Source: Lactarius indigo (taxonomy: Eukaryota; Basidiomycota; Agaricomycetes; Russulales; Russulaceae). Taken from it: DNA of 64,000 bases. The notes beneath the pieces were generated by a model that did no database searches, was not told the DNA's origin, and was given only the letters and a program-made list of their open reading frames with translations. A program made the position numbers and the translations under genes. Within the stretch, counting starts at the first letter, position 1. Each line of letters starts with the position of its first letter. Location of the stretch: positions 62,001 through 126,000 of the forward strand of contig JAFKAC010000048.1 in the NCBI GenBank assembly GCA_025766275.1, read 5' to 3'. Positions 12,654 through 24,501 of this stretch are shown here, piece by piece.

Positions 12654-13267
12654 ATGGTACGTCCACCGCTTTTGAACACAGCCCACCGGAGCCGGCTGTG
12701 AGATTATATTGATGGGGGTCTACAGTCTGGCTGGGAAGTCCGCTTCTCGAATTCGCGAAAGGTGCCATATTTCCATAACACGCAGACGCAGGAGTCCGTG
12801 TGGGATAAACCAGAGGATCTGACGGAGGAGCAAGTCAAAGCTCTTCCGGGAGCGGAACTTCTTCGCCCAGAAAAGGTCCGCGCAAGTCACATCTTGGTCA
12901 AGCATAGCGGCTCGCGACGGCCGTCGAGCTGGAAAGAGGCAAGTCGTCGCTCCACCGTCATACATATTTGTTCTCTATTGCTAAGCAGGATCATTGATAG
13001 CCCAAAATCACGCGCTCGAAGGAAGAGGCCATCGCGATCTTGGAGGGTTACAATACCAAGATCGGGGGGAGCGCGGAAAAGTTTGCCCCGCTCGCGCGCG
13101 AGCATTCGGACTGTTCCTCGCACGACCACGACGGGGACCTGGGCTGGTTTGGACCGGGGCAGATGCAAAAGCCGTTCGAGGATGCGGCGTTTTCGCTGCG
13201 GGTGGGCGAGATCAGTGGTATTGTTGATTCGCAGAGTGGCGTGCACCTCATCTTGCGCACCGGTTGA
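12654..13267 (+). CDS. Peptidyl-prolyl cis-trans isomerase, Pin1/Ess1 type
   Basis: Exons 12654..12656, 12726..12938, 13001..13267, totalling 160 aa. The WW domain comes first (GWEVRFSNSRKVPYFHN to ESVWDKP, both tryptophans present) and binds phospho-Ser/Thr-Pro. The parvulin domain follows: VRASHILVKHSGSRRPSSW with the phosphate-binding basic loop, catalytic Cys110 in HSDCSS, and GDLGWFGPGQMQKPFEDAAF. The known family role is phospho-specific prolyl isomerisation, for example of the RNA polymerase II CTD and cell-cycle proteins. The first exon is the ATG alone. Intron 2 (12939..13000) has a GC donor (GAG/GCAAGT) that is required to join SSWKE to PKITRSKEEA. Confidence 0.92.
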
Positions 13268-13816
13268 TGGGATCAATGCAGGTGATCGCCAAAAGAGGGA
13301 AAATCATGGAACCCCGTGTTTGTCTGTACCTTGTAACCCTTTGTTACCCATATTCAGATCGTCCTTTATGGAGACGCGCTGTCCATCGTAACCAATAAGA
13401 GAATACAACGTGGATTGGGATTTAGGAGAGATAGGGACATTTTTCTTCGGAAGAGAGTCGGAGGAAAGTTGGTGCCATCAGTGGCATGTGTGTCGAAAGT
13501 GGAGGCCACATGTGATCGTGGGAGGTGGGTGGTAGTGGAAAGGCACAAGGCACGAAGAATATTCTACGTCCCCGGGCCCGTGTCCGAGTCTATGATGATG
13601 AGGACTAGATGTGATGACTGCAGTGGACGAGAGAAATAAATTATAAGAAATAATAGATGCCGAGCTGAACCCCATTGTGGCCAGCTTGATACTGTAGCTC
13701 CGCGGGATTATTGATCTCATGAACCTACCGTACCTCACCTACAAACAGCGCTCCCCTCCAAACTCGTCCCTGACCCTCTCCTTCGACGTGTCCGCGTCGT
13801 CATCCACGTCTCTTCC
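13268..13816. other. No gene seen
   Basis: About 550 bp between the Pin1 stop and the deubiquitinase start. It would hold the Pin1 3' UTR and the UBP promoter. Open frames on both strands are short and featureless. Confidence 0.5.
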
Positions 13817-16800
13817 ATGGCCTTGGGAAAGGCTGCCAAACGGATTTTTGCTACTCCCCAACATACACCGACATCTCCCACTGCCTCACAAACCACCCTC
13901 GACCCGACACTCGCCATCGCAGACGAGAAGCAGTTTGGTCTAGAAAATGTACGTGATCTTCCGCTCGCCCTCTCCTCTCTTTTCATTCTTTCCTTGATTC
14001 CCCAAAGTTTGGAAACACCTGGTATGTTCACTTCATTCGAACCCCTACGGCATCCCATTGCCCTTGTCCCCTTCAACTTTGACACCTCCTGCTTAGTTAT
14101 GCCAACTCCGTGCTCCAAGCACTCTACTTCTGTTCCCCTTTCCGCGACCTCGTCATCCAATCTACAGACATCTCTGCCCCACCTGTACCTCATCCTGTAT
14201 CACGACCCACCCACCTACCAGCCCCAGCAACGACCGCGCGTCGCAAATCCGACCGTCCAAAGCTCATCCCCGATCCCCCACCTGCTCCCACTTCCCCCAC
14301 CCCCGTCATCCCCTCCGCGCCGCCCACCCTCTTCTCCGCGCTTCGCTCCCTCTACGTATATATTTCCAAGAACCCTGCGGATAAGGGTGCAGTATCTCCC
14401 CGCGCCTTCATCGACAAGCTCCGCGATGGCAACGAACTCTTCCGCGGCGCCATGCACCAAGACGCTCACGAGTTTCTCAATTATCTCCTCAACAAGATCG
14501 TCGAAGAAATACAGTCAGACAAACATCACAGGGACAAGGACGTGAGTTCCCCCAACCACTCTCGCGAGGACTGTGAGTACTGTTCCCATGTGCGTCAGGC
14601 ACCGTGATGCGCGTCCACCATCCGTCCCTGCTTGCTTACTCTCCTGCTCTTCGCTCGGCGTCAGTGTCATCATCAGTGGCTACATTGGTGTCAAACAATG
14701 CTCCTACCTTCACCGTGCACTCCGATATGTCGCAACAAAGTGGTACCCTCGTGCATCGCCTCTTTGAAGGCACACTCACTTCGGAAACTCGTTGTCTGAC
14801 TTGCGAAACGGTGAGTTATTGACTTGCTTCTTTCGTACCTAATTGCCCCTGCCCTCATCATTCCGGCGCTCGTGCCTCGATGTTACTTTGTTGGGCGAAT
14901 GGCGGCATCCATGCATCAACTGACGTGGACTCTTCTTTTCCTTCTTGGCAAAAGGTGTCCTCGCGCGACGAATCGTTCCTCGACCTCTCCATTGACATTG
15001 AGCAAAATTCAAGTGTCACCGCATGTTTGCGACAGTTCAGCGCCAGCGAGATGTTGTGCCAGCGGAACAAATTCTTTTGCGATAGCTGTTGCGGGCTCCA
15101 GGAAGCCGAGAAGCGGTGCGCTTGGTCATCTTTCGTTTTCCCGACGCGTATTGACGCTAAAGATATAACATCTTCATAGGATGAAGATAAAGAAACTTCC
15201 AAATATACTCGCCCTCCATCTGAAACGCTTCAAGTATCAGGAAGAGTTGAGAAAGTATATCAAGCTTACCTATCGCGTCGCCTTCCCCTTTGAGCTGCGT
15301 CTGTTCAACACCGTTGACGAAGTGGATGACCCTGATCGGCTCTACGAGCTCTTTGGGATCGTCGTGCACATCGGCAGGTATGGTCCCTCCATATCTCTGG
15401 CGACGTGTTTGTTGATGGCTCCTCGTATGCAGCGGTCCTCATCATGGGCACTATGTCACGATCGTTAAGGGCCCTCACTCATGGCTCAAATTCGACGACG
15501 ACAAGATCGAGCCAATCAAGGAGAGCGAGATTCCGCAATTCTTTGGCGACGCCGCTTCCGGAAGCGGGAGCGCATATGTCCTCTACTATCAAGCAGTCGA
15601 TCTCGATCCTGCTTCATTAGGCCTCAAGCCGCCTGCGCTCTCTGTGGTTTCCGACCTCGCTGCAGGCACGCCTGTCAGCGCGGCGAATGCGGAGGTCAAC
15701 GGAGGAGCAGTGTCAGATCTCACAGAACCCGCGCTTCCGCCTGGGTTAGGAGACTCGCACGTACCCACGCCTGTACCTGTACCTGCGCCCGCACCTGCAC
15801 CCGTAATCGCACCCACACCACCTCCTCTACTAACCACCCCTTCATCCCCTTCCCTCATCTCACCACCCCTCGCCTCTGTAACCCTCCCGTCACGCAAAAA
15901 GTCACTCCCCGCAATTCGCATCCCGGGCACCTCCGACTCCACAACAACCACCTCCCCTACGACACCAAACCGCACGCATGGGTTATTCCATACCCTTCGA
16001 ACTTCTCCAGGCAGTTCGAAGATACGCCCGTCAACCGTGGATGGGGTAGTCTCCCCACGGAGCCCGGGGGGGCACACACCGCCTGTGCCACCCGTTCCCT
16101 CACTGTGGGTCAATGGCAAGGACCTCGCCATGGGTCAGGAGAAGGAGAAGGGCGTGGACAGGGAGCGAGAGCCGCAACGGGACCGGGAGAAGGAGGAAGG
16201 ACGTTCATCGAAGGAGTTTGATCGCAAGCCGAGCGTATGGTTCAAGCTGTGGAACGCCAAGTCACCCAAAGATGAGCGGGAAAAGGAGAAAGATAAAGAC
16301 AAGGCGAAGGAGAAAGACGTGGGCGCGCCCCCTGCGCCTGCAATAGCGCCTGCGTCATCGCAGGCGACGACCTCAGCGTCGACGATGGCGCTCTCTTCAG
16401 CGCCGTCACAGTCGGACGCAGGGTCCTCAGTCTCCGGTGCGAGTTCGTTGTGGCGACGCAGCAGCGCACGCCTCGGTTATCACGTCAAACGCCTTTCCGC
16501 GACGTACAGTACCACGACACTTGGCGAGTTGGACGGCACGGGCTCTCCACCGGGTCCGGGCTCTGCTTCATCCTCGCATCATCATCATCACCACCATCAT
16601 CACCATCTCCAATCGCCACCGCCACCACTCCCTGCAGTTCCGCAGACACCACAAGGGTTCCAGCCCGATGCGGAACCACCAAGCCCGACCACATCAGCCT
16701 CAGGCTCGCACTCACCCGCGCCGACGCCGGCGCGCCGTCCTCCACCGTTGGCAAGCACCTCCGATGCACTATTACCACCATCCACGTCCGACCTCTCCGA

Positions 16801-17383
16801 CTACGATGAAGACAACGACCATGAAGATCATGACGACGACCGCGGCAATGGCGACGGCGACGGTCATGCCAATGGGCACCACAAGCAGCAACATCGGCGC
16901 CGGCATCGGTGGGCGCGCGCACGCACACCAGCAGAACTGCTAGCAGGGCTCCAGCGCGGACGGCCACACTCGATGCACGGGAGCGGGAGCGGTACACCGC
17001 GGGAGCGCAGCGTGAGTCCGCACCCGGACGTGGAGCCTTCGCCGCTGTCTGCGTCAGCCGCGGAGGGGCACGCCGTGGTGGGACTGGCGCCACCTGCCAA
17101 TGGCGCGCCGTCTTCGTCCTCGTCCTCGTCTGTGGGGAAGGGGAAGGACAGGGAGAAGGATAAGGACAAGGACAAGGAACCGGGCCTGCGGCGCGCGGCG
17201 CGCAAGTTGAGTCTTAACGCGCCGTTGTTTAGCCTCGGGATTGGACTCGGGATTGGTGGGCGGGAGAAGGACCGGGAGAGGGATGCAGGGAAGAAGGATG
17301 ATAGCAAGAAGGCGCACAAGATCCGCACGCCGAGTACGACACTTGGTTCGGGTAGCGCTGCGCTAGCAAGCGCCGCACGATAG
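13817..17383 (+). CDS. Ubiquitin carboxyl-terminal hydrolase, UBP9/USP12-46 type
   Basis: Exons 13817..13948, 14008..14021, 14097..14572, 14665..14810, 14955..15115, 15180..15377, 15433..17383, totalling 1,025 aa. USP-family cysteine protease that removes ubiquitin from proteins. The Cys box reads [20 protein letters not shown] with catalytic Cys49. [30 protein letters not shown] and a second CxxC (FFCDSC) form the zinc-binding fingers. The His box reads [19 protein letters not shown] (His382), followed by FDDDKIEPI. The catalytic half ends near residue 430; the remaining ~600 residues are disordered Ser/Pro/Asp-rich sequence with a natural His tract near 16570 and Lys/Glu/Asp repeats. The exon at 14008..14021 is only 14 nt. 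The intron before 14665 is the least certain; it was chosen because phase requires it. Confidence 0.88.
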
Positions 17384-17734
17384 TGCTGGCTCTCTGCGGT
17401 ATTGTTGATCTCCTTTTCTTTGTAGGCTGATACCATATATCCGCTTGTTACTGTACATGTAACGTATACCGACACTGTCTGCCGTTTGGGCGGAAGCTAT
17501 AGCTATAGCATACCGAATACTCTATGGTATACCATGCATGCGTCTGATTAGAGGTGTGGGTAATGGGCGCGTTTTTCGTCGGGCTCATCAGCACAGGTTT
17601 ACTCAGTCACGCGCCAAAGCTTCACGAGGCAGTGACTCGGAAAAGCTTTCCACTGGCAGCTCGTGTTTCCCGCTCGACTCTACATACTCTTACGTTCCGC
17701 TATCGTTACTAACGAACTTACCATCTCGAGTGCC
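17384..17734. other. Intergenic, no gene
   Basis: A 351-bp space between the deubiquitinase stop and the NLR start, both on the plus strand. It presumably holds the UBP 3' UTR and the NLR promoter. No motif is singled out. Confidence 0.5.
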
Positions 17735-20700
17735 ATGTCTGCACCCAGCCTGGGCCAGACATCTACCCCGTCCTCAGACTTCAAATCAATCCTTGATGAT
17801 GCCCTGAGGCAGTACAAGAAGACGACTGGGAAACAACTTCTTGACCATCCACTCGCCACTCAGGTGAAACAATGCGATTCTGTCGATGCTATCTTAGCTG
17901 TACTTCGGGGCCAAGCCGAGGCGTTTCAGCAGTTTAAGGATGGCGATCAGAGGTTGATGAAGTGGATCAGTCCAGTGGTCGATGTCCTCTATACCTTTTC
18001 TGACACTTTTGGCGGGGTTGCTGGAGTGGTACGTCTCTGAAACCCTGTCTTCGATGGCACAACGTACCCCCTAACGTTATTCTGCAGGCGTTTCCCCCTG
18101 CAGGGGTCATCTTTACTGGGATTGGTGTCCTCCTTGCTGTCAGTATCTTCGTCGCTATTCGTGGACCCCTCCTAACACCAACATTATATAGGCGGCGAGA
18201 GATGCAAGAGCTAGCCACGATGTGCTTGTTGAACTCTTTGTGCGCATCGAGAGCTTCTTCAAGCGCCTTGGGGTTTATACTCGGATCTCGTTGACCGTCG
18301 AAATGTCGGAAGTATTTGTGAAGATCGTGGCTGAGGTACTCTCTATCCTCTCCATCGCGACGAAGGAGATGAAACGAACCCGAGCAAGTGAGTTATTTCT
18401 ATGAGATACGCATCACATTCGACCATTCCAATATTTGATCAGAAATATTTTCTAGAAAACTATTGGGAAGGACGGATATTGAGGATGCATTGAAAAGATT
18501 AGATAACCTGATACAGGAGGAAGTCAGAATGGCCATAGCTCAGACTATGAGTGCCACTATTGAGCACAAAGATGGTGCGCAGCTCGCCCGACTAGTTACT
18601 CACTATGTACTGAACCATTGTCCGCCCAGATGCCAAGAAAGCCAACATGGCTATTGCGAACAACATAGACGAAATAAAGTGTCCGTGATATGCTACTCCC
18701 ATCGCCCCCATCATGAACACTGAAACATGAGCCCAGGGAACCAGATAGAACAGGACGTTCGAAAATGGTTCTCTCCGCCAGACCCGTCAACAAACCACAA
18801 TGCCGCTTGCGAGGTCTACCATCAGGAACCACCCACGTGGTTCTTTGGAGCAGGCGTATTCAAGAACTGGATGTCAAACGGTTCCCTCCTGTGGATCTAC
18901 GGGAAACGTATACATTCCTATTATACTCCACAAGTCAATTTCTGATGATCTCCTTACCCACATAGCCGGCTCGGGGAAGAGCGTCGTTTGGTTGGTCGTT
19001 TCCCGATTGTGGTTGCCGGTTACGGTACTCATGTTGTCCCCAAGTTCTGCCATCATACAGCACATTATGACATTACGTGACGCCGGAGAGGCTACATTGG
19101 CGTATTTCTACTTCGATTTTCGGGACGAAGAAAAGCAAAACGTCCGCAACCTTGTCACCTCTCTCATGGTCCAGCTTTCGGCTTACTCGAAGCCTTGTTG
19201 CGACATCATCTATCGGCTTTATTCGATACACGGGAAGGGAACGCACCAACCCAACAATGGTATCTTGATCGACCGTCTGAAGGAGATGCTCTTTATTGCG
19301 GCGCAACACCCAATTTTCGTCATTATAGACGCGCTCGATGAGTGTCCCGAGTCTGGGATGCCAACCCCACGAGAGGCAGTCCTCAACCTTGTCAAGGACC
19401 TCGTTCATCTGCAACTTCCGAATTTGCGTATAGGTGTTACAAGTCGCCAGGAGGTTGACATCCAAACTAAACTCAAGCCACTGGCCGTTAATACCATTTC
19501 GCTTCACGACGAAACTAGACAAAAGAAAGTTATTGCCGACTACGTCAGCTCTGTCGTGTCTCTGGATGAGCACATGAGGAAATGGCAGGACGAGGATAAG
19601 AAACTAGCTGTCAAGGAGCTCTCTGAAAGGGCAGACGGAATGTATGGGTGTTTCTTCATTCCTAACGACAAAATCACTTATCATATGCCGTACAGGTTTC
19701 AATGGGTATACTGTCAACTCGAGACTCTGCGGCACTCGGTCCAACCAGATGTACCAAGGATTCTCAAGGCGCTACCAAGGACCCTGGACGAAACGTATGA
19801 ACGTATGCTGAAGAATGTCAGCGAGAAAAACCAAGAACACGCTCGCCGTCTCCTTCACTGCCTCGCAGTTGCCGCCCGGCCGCTTCGCGTCGAGGAGCTA
19901 GCCGAAGTCCTTACATTTGACTTTGATACGGCCCAGGGAGGCATTCCAAAGTTTCATGCGAATCGGCGGCCCAAGGACCAAGAGGAGGCTGTGCTGTCCA
20001 TATGTTCGAGTCTAGTTTCCATCGTCGATATCCGGGGCTCCCGGGTGGTACAATTTTCTCACCTGTCCGTCAAAGAGTTCTTGACATCTGGTCATCTCGC
20101 ATCTTCGACCAGACACCTCGCCCCATATCACATTCTTCCCGGAATCGCACACACCATCTTCGCGCAGGTCTGTCTCGGACTCCTTCTCCATTTGGACGAT
20201 CACAACGACAATAAGAATACCAAGGGCTCCCCTCTGGCCGAATATGCGGCTCGGCACTGGGTCGCGCATGCGCAATTCGAGGACGTTGCCTCACGTGTAG
20301 AGGACGGAATGAAGTCCCTCTTTGATCCGGACAAGATACATTTTGCTACGTGGATAGGCCTATACGACATGGACGCAGAGTCAGGCGGGAAGTTGCCGTC
20401 GGAGATACCAAGTCCATTGTACTATTCAGCACTCTGTGGATTCCATGGCCTAGTTCGGCACATCGTCATGAAGCACCCGCGGCAAGTAAACGTTATCGGT
20501 GGCTCGTATGGGTTTCCGCTGGTCGCGGCACTATGTAAAAATAATTTTCTGGCGGCGGAGCTCCTGCTCAAGCACGGTGGGAGTGTTGATATTCGAGACA
20601 CGAGAAAACAGACTGCGCTGCACAAAACAATAGATCTTTATGACAAAGCGGCTATCGACGCGGTGAAATTTCTACTCGAACATGGCGCGGAGGTGAATGC

Positions 20701-23401
20701 CCAGCGCGACGATCTCTGGACCCCACTTCATCTAGCAGTAAACATCGGAGACCCCTCGCTGGTTCAGGTGCTACTTAAGAATCAGGCCGACGTTAACTCG
20801 CGGAACGATGACGGCCAGACTCCGCTGCACCTGTTGTCGAAACGGGAGGCGTCTCCGGATGAAGACAGTGGTTGCGATCTTGCGAAGTTATTGCTGGAGC
20901 ATGGCGCAAATGTGAACGAGCGGGACAAAAATAACACAACCCCACTGGATTTGGCATCACACTATCAAAAGCACGAGGTCGAACGGGTGTTACTCGACCA
21001 TAGTGCAAAAGCGAACATGGAGACCGCTATCGGAAAGACCGCCTTGCACGGGGCGTCGTGCGTCAAATACGAATCTAAAAAAGATGAAGTCCATGCTGCA
21101 CAACCATTTCCGAAGCGCGGCGTAGATGCGAACACACAACACAAGGATGAGTTGACACCGTTACATATTGCATCCTACCATGGGAAGTTCGAGGTCGTGC
21201 GGCTACTTCTTGACCATGGTGCAGCAGCGAACGCAAAGGCCAACAATGGAGAGAGCCCCTTGCACAGAGTATCGTGGGGCAAATACGAATCTCTAGAAGA
21301 TGGTGTCCGTGTCGTGCAGCTATTATTGGAGCGCGGCGCAGATGTGAATGCATCACGCACTGACCACTGGACGCCGTTACATATTTCGTCCTACGTCGGG
21401 AAGCTCGCGATCGTACGGGTGCTTCTCAGCCACGGTGCGAAAGTAGACGCTTTGGATGACTTAGGCAAGACTCCATTACACGACGTGTCAAGATGCACAT
21501 ATGACTTTGACGACGCTGGCGTTGGTATTGCGCGGCTGCTACTGGAGCACGGCGCAGCCGTGGATGCACTATCCACTGACCATAGGACACCGTTACATAT
21601 TGCATCAATCACTGGGAAGGTCGAGGTCGCACGGCTACTTCTTGACCATGGTGCAGCAGCGAATGCAAAGACCGACGATGGGGAGAGCCCCTTGCACAGA
21701 GTATCGTGGGGCAAATACGAATCCCTAGAAGATGGTGTCCGTGTCGTGCAGCTATTATTGGAGCGCGGCGCAGATGTGAATGTATCACGCACTGACCACT
21801 GGACGCCGTTACATATTTCGTCCTACGTCGGGAAGCTCGCGATCGTGCGGGTGCTTCTCAGCCACGGCGCGAAAGTAGACGCTTTGGATGACTTAGGCAA
21901 GACTCCATTGCACGACGTGTCAAGAGGCACATATGACTTTGAAGACGCTGGCGTTGGTATTGCGCGGCTGCTACTGGAGCACGGCGCAGCCGTGGATGCA
22001 CTATCCACTGACCACAGGACACCGTTACATATTACATCAATCACTGGGAAGGTCGAGGTCGCACGGCTACTTCTTGACCATGGTGCAGCAGCGAACGCAA
22101 AGACCGACAATGGAGAGAGCCCCTTGCACAAAGTATCGTACGGCAAATACGAATCCCAAGAAGATGGTGTCCGTGTCGTGCAGCTATTATTGGAGCGCGG
22201 CGCAGATGTGAATGTATCACGCACTGACCACTGGACGCCGTTACATATTTCGTCCTACAACGGGAAGCTCGCGATCGTGCGGGTGCTTCTTAGCCACGGT
22301 GCGAAAGTAGACGCTTTGGATGACTTCGGCAAGACTCCATTGCACGACGTGTCAAGAGGCACATATGACTTTGACGACGCTGGCATTGGTATTGCGCGGC
22401 TGCTACTGGAGCACGGCGCAGCCGTGGATGCACTATCCACTGACCATAGGACACCGTTACATATTGCATCAATCACTGGGAAGGTCGAGGTCACACGGCT
22501 ACTTCTCGACCATGGTGCAGCAGCGAACGCAAAGATCGACAATGGGGAGAGCCCCTTGCACAAAGTATCGTACGGCAAATACGAATCCCAAGAAGATGGT
22601 GTCCATGTCGTGCAGCTATTATTGGAGCGCGGCGCAGATGTGAATGTATCACGCACTGACCACTGGACGCCATTACATATTTCGTCCTACAACGGGAAGC
22701 TCGCGATCGTGCGGGTGCTTCTCAGCCACGGTGCGAAAGTAGACGCTTTGGATGACTTAGGCAAGACTCCATTACACGACGTGTCAAGATGCACATATGA
22801 CTTTGACGACGCTGGTGTTGGTATTGCGCGGCTGCTACTGGAGCACGGCGCAGCCGTGGATGCACTATCCACTGACCATAGGACACCGTTACATATTGCA
22901 TCAATCACTGGGAAGGTCGAGGTCGCACGGCTACTTCTTGACCATGGTGCAGCAGCGAACGCAAAGACCAACAATGGTGAGAGCCCCCTGCACAAAGTAT
23001 CGTACGGCAAATACGAATCCCAAGAAGATGGTGTCTGTGTCGCGCAGCTATTATTGGAGCGCGGCGCAGATGTGAATGCACCACGCACTGACCGCCGGAC
23101 GCCGTTACATAGTTCGTCCTACAACGGGAAGCTCGCGATCGTACGGGTGCTTCTCAGCCATGGCGCGAAAGTAGACGCCTTGGACGACCTCGGCAAGACT
23201 CCGTTGCATGAGGTGTCAAAAGGCACATATGACTTTGAAGACGCTGGCGTTGGTATTGCGCGGCTGCTACTGGAGCATGGCGCAGACGTTAACGCTAAGG
23301 ACAAGTCTGGTCAAACTCCAATAGATTATGCAACTCGTGCTCAGAGATTCGAGCTCACCCAACTTCTCGAGAAAGCCGTGAATTTCCATGCCGAGAGCTA
23401 G
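17735..23401 (+). CDS. Fungal NLR: Goodbye domain, NACHT NTPase, ankyrin repeats
   Basis: Exons 17735..18028, 18088..18138, 18192..18387, 18443..18574, 18630..18680, 18737..18907, 18966..18990, 19045..19641, 19696..23401, totalling 1,740 aa. Residues ~10-230 match the Goodbye-type N-terminal domain of fungal STAND proteins (LDHPLATQVKQCDSVDAILA; GRTDIEDALKRLDNL). A linker then leads to RKWFSPPDPSTNHN. NACHT: Walker A GKPGSGKSVVCS at ~297-308, assembled across two introns with a 25-nt exon between; Walker B IFVIIDALDEC at ~397. A winged-helix-like region (FSHLSVKEFL) follows, then ankyrin repeats from ~744 to the end. Fungal NLRs of this layout are thought to act in non-self recognition. The Goodbye domain is the likely signalling end and the ankyrins the ligand sensor. 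Intron 19642..19695 is 54 nt and in frame, so it may be retained. The donor at 18681 (GTCCGT) is weak. Confidence 0.88.
21143..23302 (+). repeat. Tandem 432-bp ankyrin modules, five periods
   Basis: Coding tandem repeat with exact 432-bp (144-codon) period. Full units start at 21359, 21791, 22223 and 22655. A half unit (216 bp) precedes them at 21143 and another follows at 23087. Each unit encodes four ankyrin repeats of alternating 32 and 40 residues: TDHWTPLHISSY..., LGKTPLHDVS..., TDHRTPLHIASITGK..., GESPLHRVSW.... Units differ at only a few positions, and synonymous sites match too. This indicates recent duplication or gene conversion. Recurrent changes are V/N in SSYxGK, SRC/SRG, FDD/FED, and HRVSW/HKVSY. 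Confidence 0.95.
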
Positions 23402-24501
23402 GTAGCTGCTATTCTCCCTCAGACTCGTCGAAACATACTGACACCGCCCCAGGAAATAGCGGTGATATACAGTATGGAATAGGATCATATGCATTGTGAC
23501 ACGTACCAATCAGCTTTACTATGGACGAGAGTGTACATGGTTGGTGTGCGATGTAGTCAAGATAAATGTCAATCGTTTCGCGATTTCTGACTTGGAGAAA
23601 AAACACAAACAACAGACAGATAGGCAGTGACACCTTGATACAGATAGTAACTTAGTAGTAGTAGCAAGGGGCATGCGGAATTTTATATGAAGTACAAAAA
23701 TACGATAAGGCCAAATGTGAGCCGGGGGGGGATACATAAGCGAGCGCCTATCTAAATATGGAAATACATTCTCGTGGTGTTGGGGAGGGGAGGGGGTCAG
23801 ATACAGACGATTGGAAAAAGCACATGGAGTGCGAGTAGGTCAGGATGGGGGAGGGGAGCGGGGAATAATAACAGACAAGAAGAGAAAAGAGTTCTTGTTT
23901 TTTTTGGGTTTCATACGAAACACGAGTCATGAGTGGGGAGGGGGGTGGTGATAGTAACAGTCGAGGCGAGAAAAGAACATTGAGACGATACGGGCGGACG
24001 AGGTTGCGAGTTTACGCGACGGGAGGCTGGGAGAAAAACAAGAGCTGTGAGCTGCAGCAACGAAAGAGAGTACCGTACATACCTGAGCAAGAAGTCGACG
24101 ATCCAGTGCCTAGACGTCAAGGTCGTTCGTTCGTAAGTACGAAGATATGAAGTAGGAGATGGAGAACGCACCAGGGCAGATCCACCAGTCGAGACATCTA
24201 CCATCTCCGTCGACAACCAGGCGGCGAAGAAAAAAATCGGAGAAAAAGAGACGGAGAGAGCCGAGACGACGTCGAAGGAACAAACGAAGCGTGCGATCTG
24301 CCAAAGAGCTAAACGACAGAGATAGTAAGCTACCAGCATGAAGGGATCGAAGGAAAAAGGGGACGAACGTTTTGTTGCAGCGAATCGAGACAAGACGCGC
24401 GTCTGAACCGACACAAGAAGCAGATGGAAAAGACAAGTCGAAAGAAACAGAAGACGTAGGAGAAGGGACAGTGGGAGGACGGTGCTTGGATGTGCTTGAG
24501 C
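23402..24501. other. No gene seen; purine-rich
   Basis: About 1.1 kb between the NLR stop (+) and the end of the trypsin-fold pseudogene (-). The plus strand is strongly purine-rich (AGGG/GAGA stretches, 23,760-24,480). Open frames are low-complexity Arg/Ser/Lys and not called. It is a convergent 3' region. Confidence 0.5.

Noticed and set aside
21143..23302. Possible CRISPR-like or satellite array
   Set aside because: The repeat is in frame, codes for ankyrin repeats and has no spacers.
21391..23304. Set of similar 60-133 codon minus-strand ORFs
   Set aside because: They recur every 432 bp because the underlying ankyrin array repeats; they are mirror frames, not genes.
23760..24480. Purine-rich stretch as a regulatory RNA or coding region
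   Set aside because: No structure or reading frame beyond base composition was visible.
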